Source: Planctomycetes bacterium UBA2386
GTDB taxonomy: Bacteria > Planctomycetota > UBA1135 > UBA2386
Assembly (NCBI GenBank): GCA_002343845.1
Contig: DDSQ01000145.1
Coordinates: 1-16,076 of the forward strand
DNA: 16,076 bases
Direction: 5' to 3'
Shown here in pieces: positions 15,063 to 16,076 of the stretch (position 1 is the first letter of the stretch; every line of letters starts with the position of its first letter). The translations under genes were made by a program, and so were the position numbers. The notes under the pieces are model-generated. The model worked only from the letters and a program-made list of their open reading frames with translations. It was not told where the DNA came from and did no database searches.

Positions 15063-16076
15063 ATGAGCCAATTCGCGAAGAAGCTGCGCGGCATCCTCGA
15101 GAAGTCGGGCAAGCTCGACGGCCCGACCGGGGAGACGTTGCTCGCCGAGGCGCTGGCGCAGAAGCGGCCGTTCACCGAGGTCCTGGTCAAGAAGGGCGTC
15201 GCGACCGAGCAGGAACTGGTGGCCTTGATCGCCAAGGCGGCCAACGTCGCACCGATCGACCTCGCGAAACTGAGCGTGAACAAGGAAGTGCTCGAGTCGG
15301 TGCCCGAAGCCGTGGCCCGCGAGTACGGCATCTTCCCGGTCGACAAGATCGGTTCGATCATCACCGTCGCCGTCGCCAACCCGTTCGACGTGCTGAAGCT
15401 CGACGACATCCGCACGGTCACCGGCTGCCAACTGCGCGTCGTCGTCAGCACGGCCGAGGAGATCGAGAAGACCCGCGGCAAGGGCTACCAGAAGGAGACC
15501 GAGTCGGTCGACGGCATCCTCGGCTCGTTCGACGGCGCCGACGTCGAACTGAAGGAGGCCGAGATCGATGAGGAGGGCACCGACCTCTCCGCGCTCAGCG
15601 ACGAGGGTTCGCCCATCGTCAAGCTGGTCAACAAGATGATCCTCGACGCCTGCAACACCGGCGCGTCGGACATCCACATCGAGCCGTTCGAGAAGAAGGT
15701 GCTCGTGCGCTACCGCAAGGACGGCGCGATGAGCGAGGCGATGACGCTGCCCAAGCGCATGCAGAACAACATCACCTCGCGCATCAAGATCATGTCCAAG
15801 CTGGACATCGCCGAGAAGCGCAAGCCGCAGGACGGCAAGTTCCAGATGAAGATCGGCAACAAGGCGATCGACTTCCGCGTGTCGATCCTGCCGGTCGTCT
15901 GGGGCGAGAAGACCGTCTTCCGCATCCTCGACTCGAGCAACCTCGCGCTCGACATCAAGTCGCTCGGCTTCGAGCAGAAGTGCATGGAGGACTACCTGTG
16001 GGCCTGCGCGCAGCCCTACGGGATGATCCTGGTCACCGGTCCCACCGGCTCCGGCAAGACGGTGTCGCTCTACACC
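15063..16076 (+). CDS. pilB: Type IV pilus assembly / type II secretion ATPase PilB/GspE (5' part)
   Basis: The first 338 codons are present; the gene runs off the right edge, and this family is usually about 560-580 residues. ATG 15063 follows the pilT stop by 3 bases in the same frame, with no Shine-Dalgarno of its own, which points to translational coupling. The N-terminal region (about 1-150) is a T2SSE_N-like domain (LLAEALAQKRPF, TEQELVALIAKAANV, ITVAVANPFDVLKLDDI). Next are SPIVKLVNKMILDA, ASDIHIEPFEKKVLVRYRKDG (the Asp-Ile-His-Ile motif at 203-206), ISTRIKI-like and EKRKPQDGKF segments, and Walker A GPTGSGKT at 326-333 close to the window end. These are the standard features of extension ATPases. 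PilB powers pilus polymerisation, opposite to PilT; GspE would do this for a secretion pseudopilus. The pilT neighbour favours PilB. Confidence 0.93.
   Translation, partial: MSQFAKKLRGILEKSGKLDGPTGETLLAEALAQKRPFTEVLVKKGVATEQELVALIAKAANVAPIDLAKLSVNKEVLESVPEAVAREYGIFPVDKIGSIITVAVANPFDVLKLDDIRTVTGCQLRVVVSTAEEIEKTRGKGYQKETESVDGILGSFDGADVELKEAEIDEEGTDLSALSDEGSPIVKLVNKMILDACNTGASDIHIEPFEKKVLVRYRKDGAMSEAMTLPKRMQNNITSRIKIMSKLDIAEKRKPQDGKFQMKIGNKAIDFRVSILPVVWGEKTVFRILDSSNLALDIKSLGFEQKCMEDYLWACAQPYGMILVTGPTGSGKTVSLYT

Noticed and set aside
12510..15677. Minus-strand open frame of 1055 codons antisense to EF-G-like, pilT and pilB genes
   Set aside because: It overlaps three unmistakable genes and encodes Arg/Asp/Leu/Val-rich sequence with no domain. 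Codon bias of the real genes explains it.

Overview
The window looks like two unrelated pieces of genome joined at a short trinucleotide repeat. Positions 1 to about 2077 are AT-rich and carry Bacteroidota-type genes: the end of a DUF4402-like surface protein and two minus-strand TonB C-terminal-domain proteins with the MPRFPGCE signature seen in Saprospiria and Cytophaga relatives. Positions from about 2108 to the end are very GC-rich (by eye near two-thirds GC), and almost all genes lie on the plus strand. Their style suggests Planctomycetota: a glycine-rich surface protein, large lipoproteins with SbsA-type Ig-like domains, an EF-G paralogue and a PilT/PilB pair. Myxococcota or a similar GC-rich phylum cannot be excluded. 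The boundary is a 30-base (GGT)n tract at 2078-2107. It encodes poly-Pro of the TonB gene on one strand and poly-Gly of the surface protein on the other. The simplest reading is a metagenome assembly chimera.

Layout, left piece: end of the DUF4402-like gene (1-135, +), a shared bidirectional terminator (157-192), complete tonB-like gene A (241-1152, -), a gene-free spacer (1153-1663), a second bidirectional terminator (1664-1693), and tonB-like gene B (1696-2106, -), which lacks its N-terminal half because of the junction.

Layout, right piece: the C-terminal part of a glycine-rich surface protein (2078-3640), a 1318-residue lipoprotein (3747-7703) and a 614-residue lipoprotein (7868-9712). 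The last two share Ig-like segments and all three look like an envelope cluster. Then come a prepilin peptidase (9897-10859), an OmpA-like lipoprotein (10928-11566), an EF-G-like GTPase (11742-13775), PilT (13953-15059) and the start of PilB/GspE (15063 to the window end). PilD, PilT and PilB form a type IV pilus or type II secretion theme. OmpA anchors the envelope to peptidoglycan. The EF-G paralogue is the outlier in this neighbourhood.

I find no convincing new defence or mobile system. The items most worth a second look are the chimeric junction, the mutually exclusive hairpins in the leader of the EF-G-like gene, the altered G4 motif of that GTPase, the altered zinc-cysteine motif of the prepilin peptidase, and the uncharacterised surface-protein cluster.
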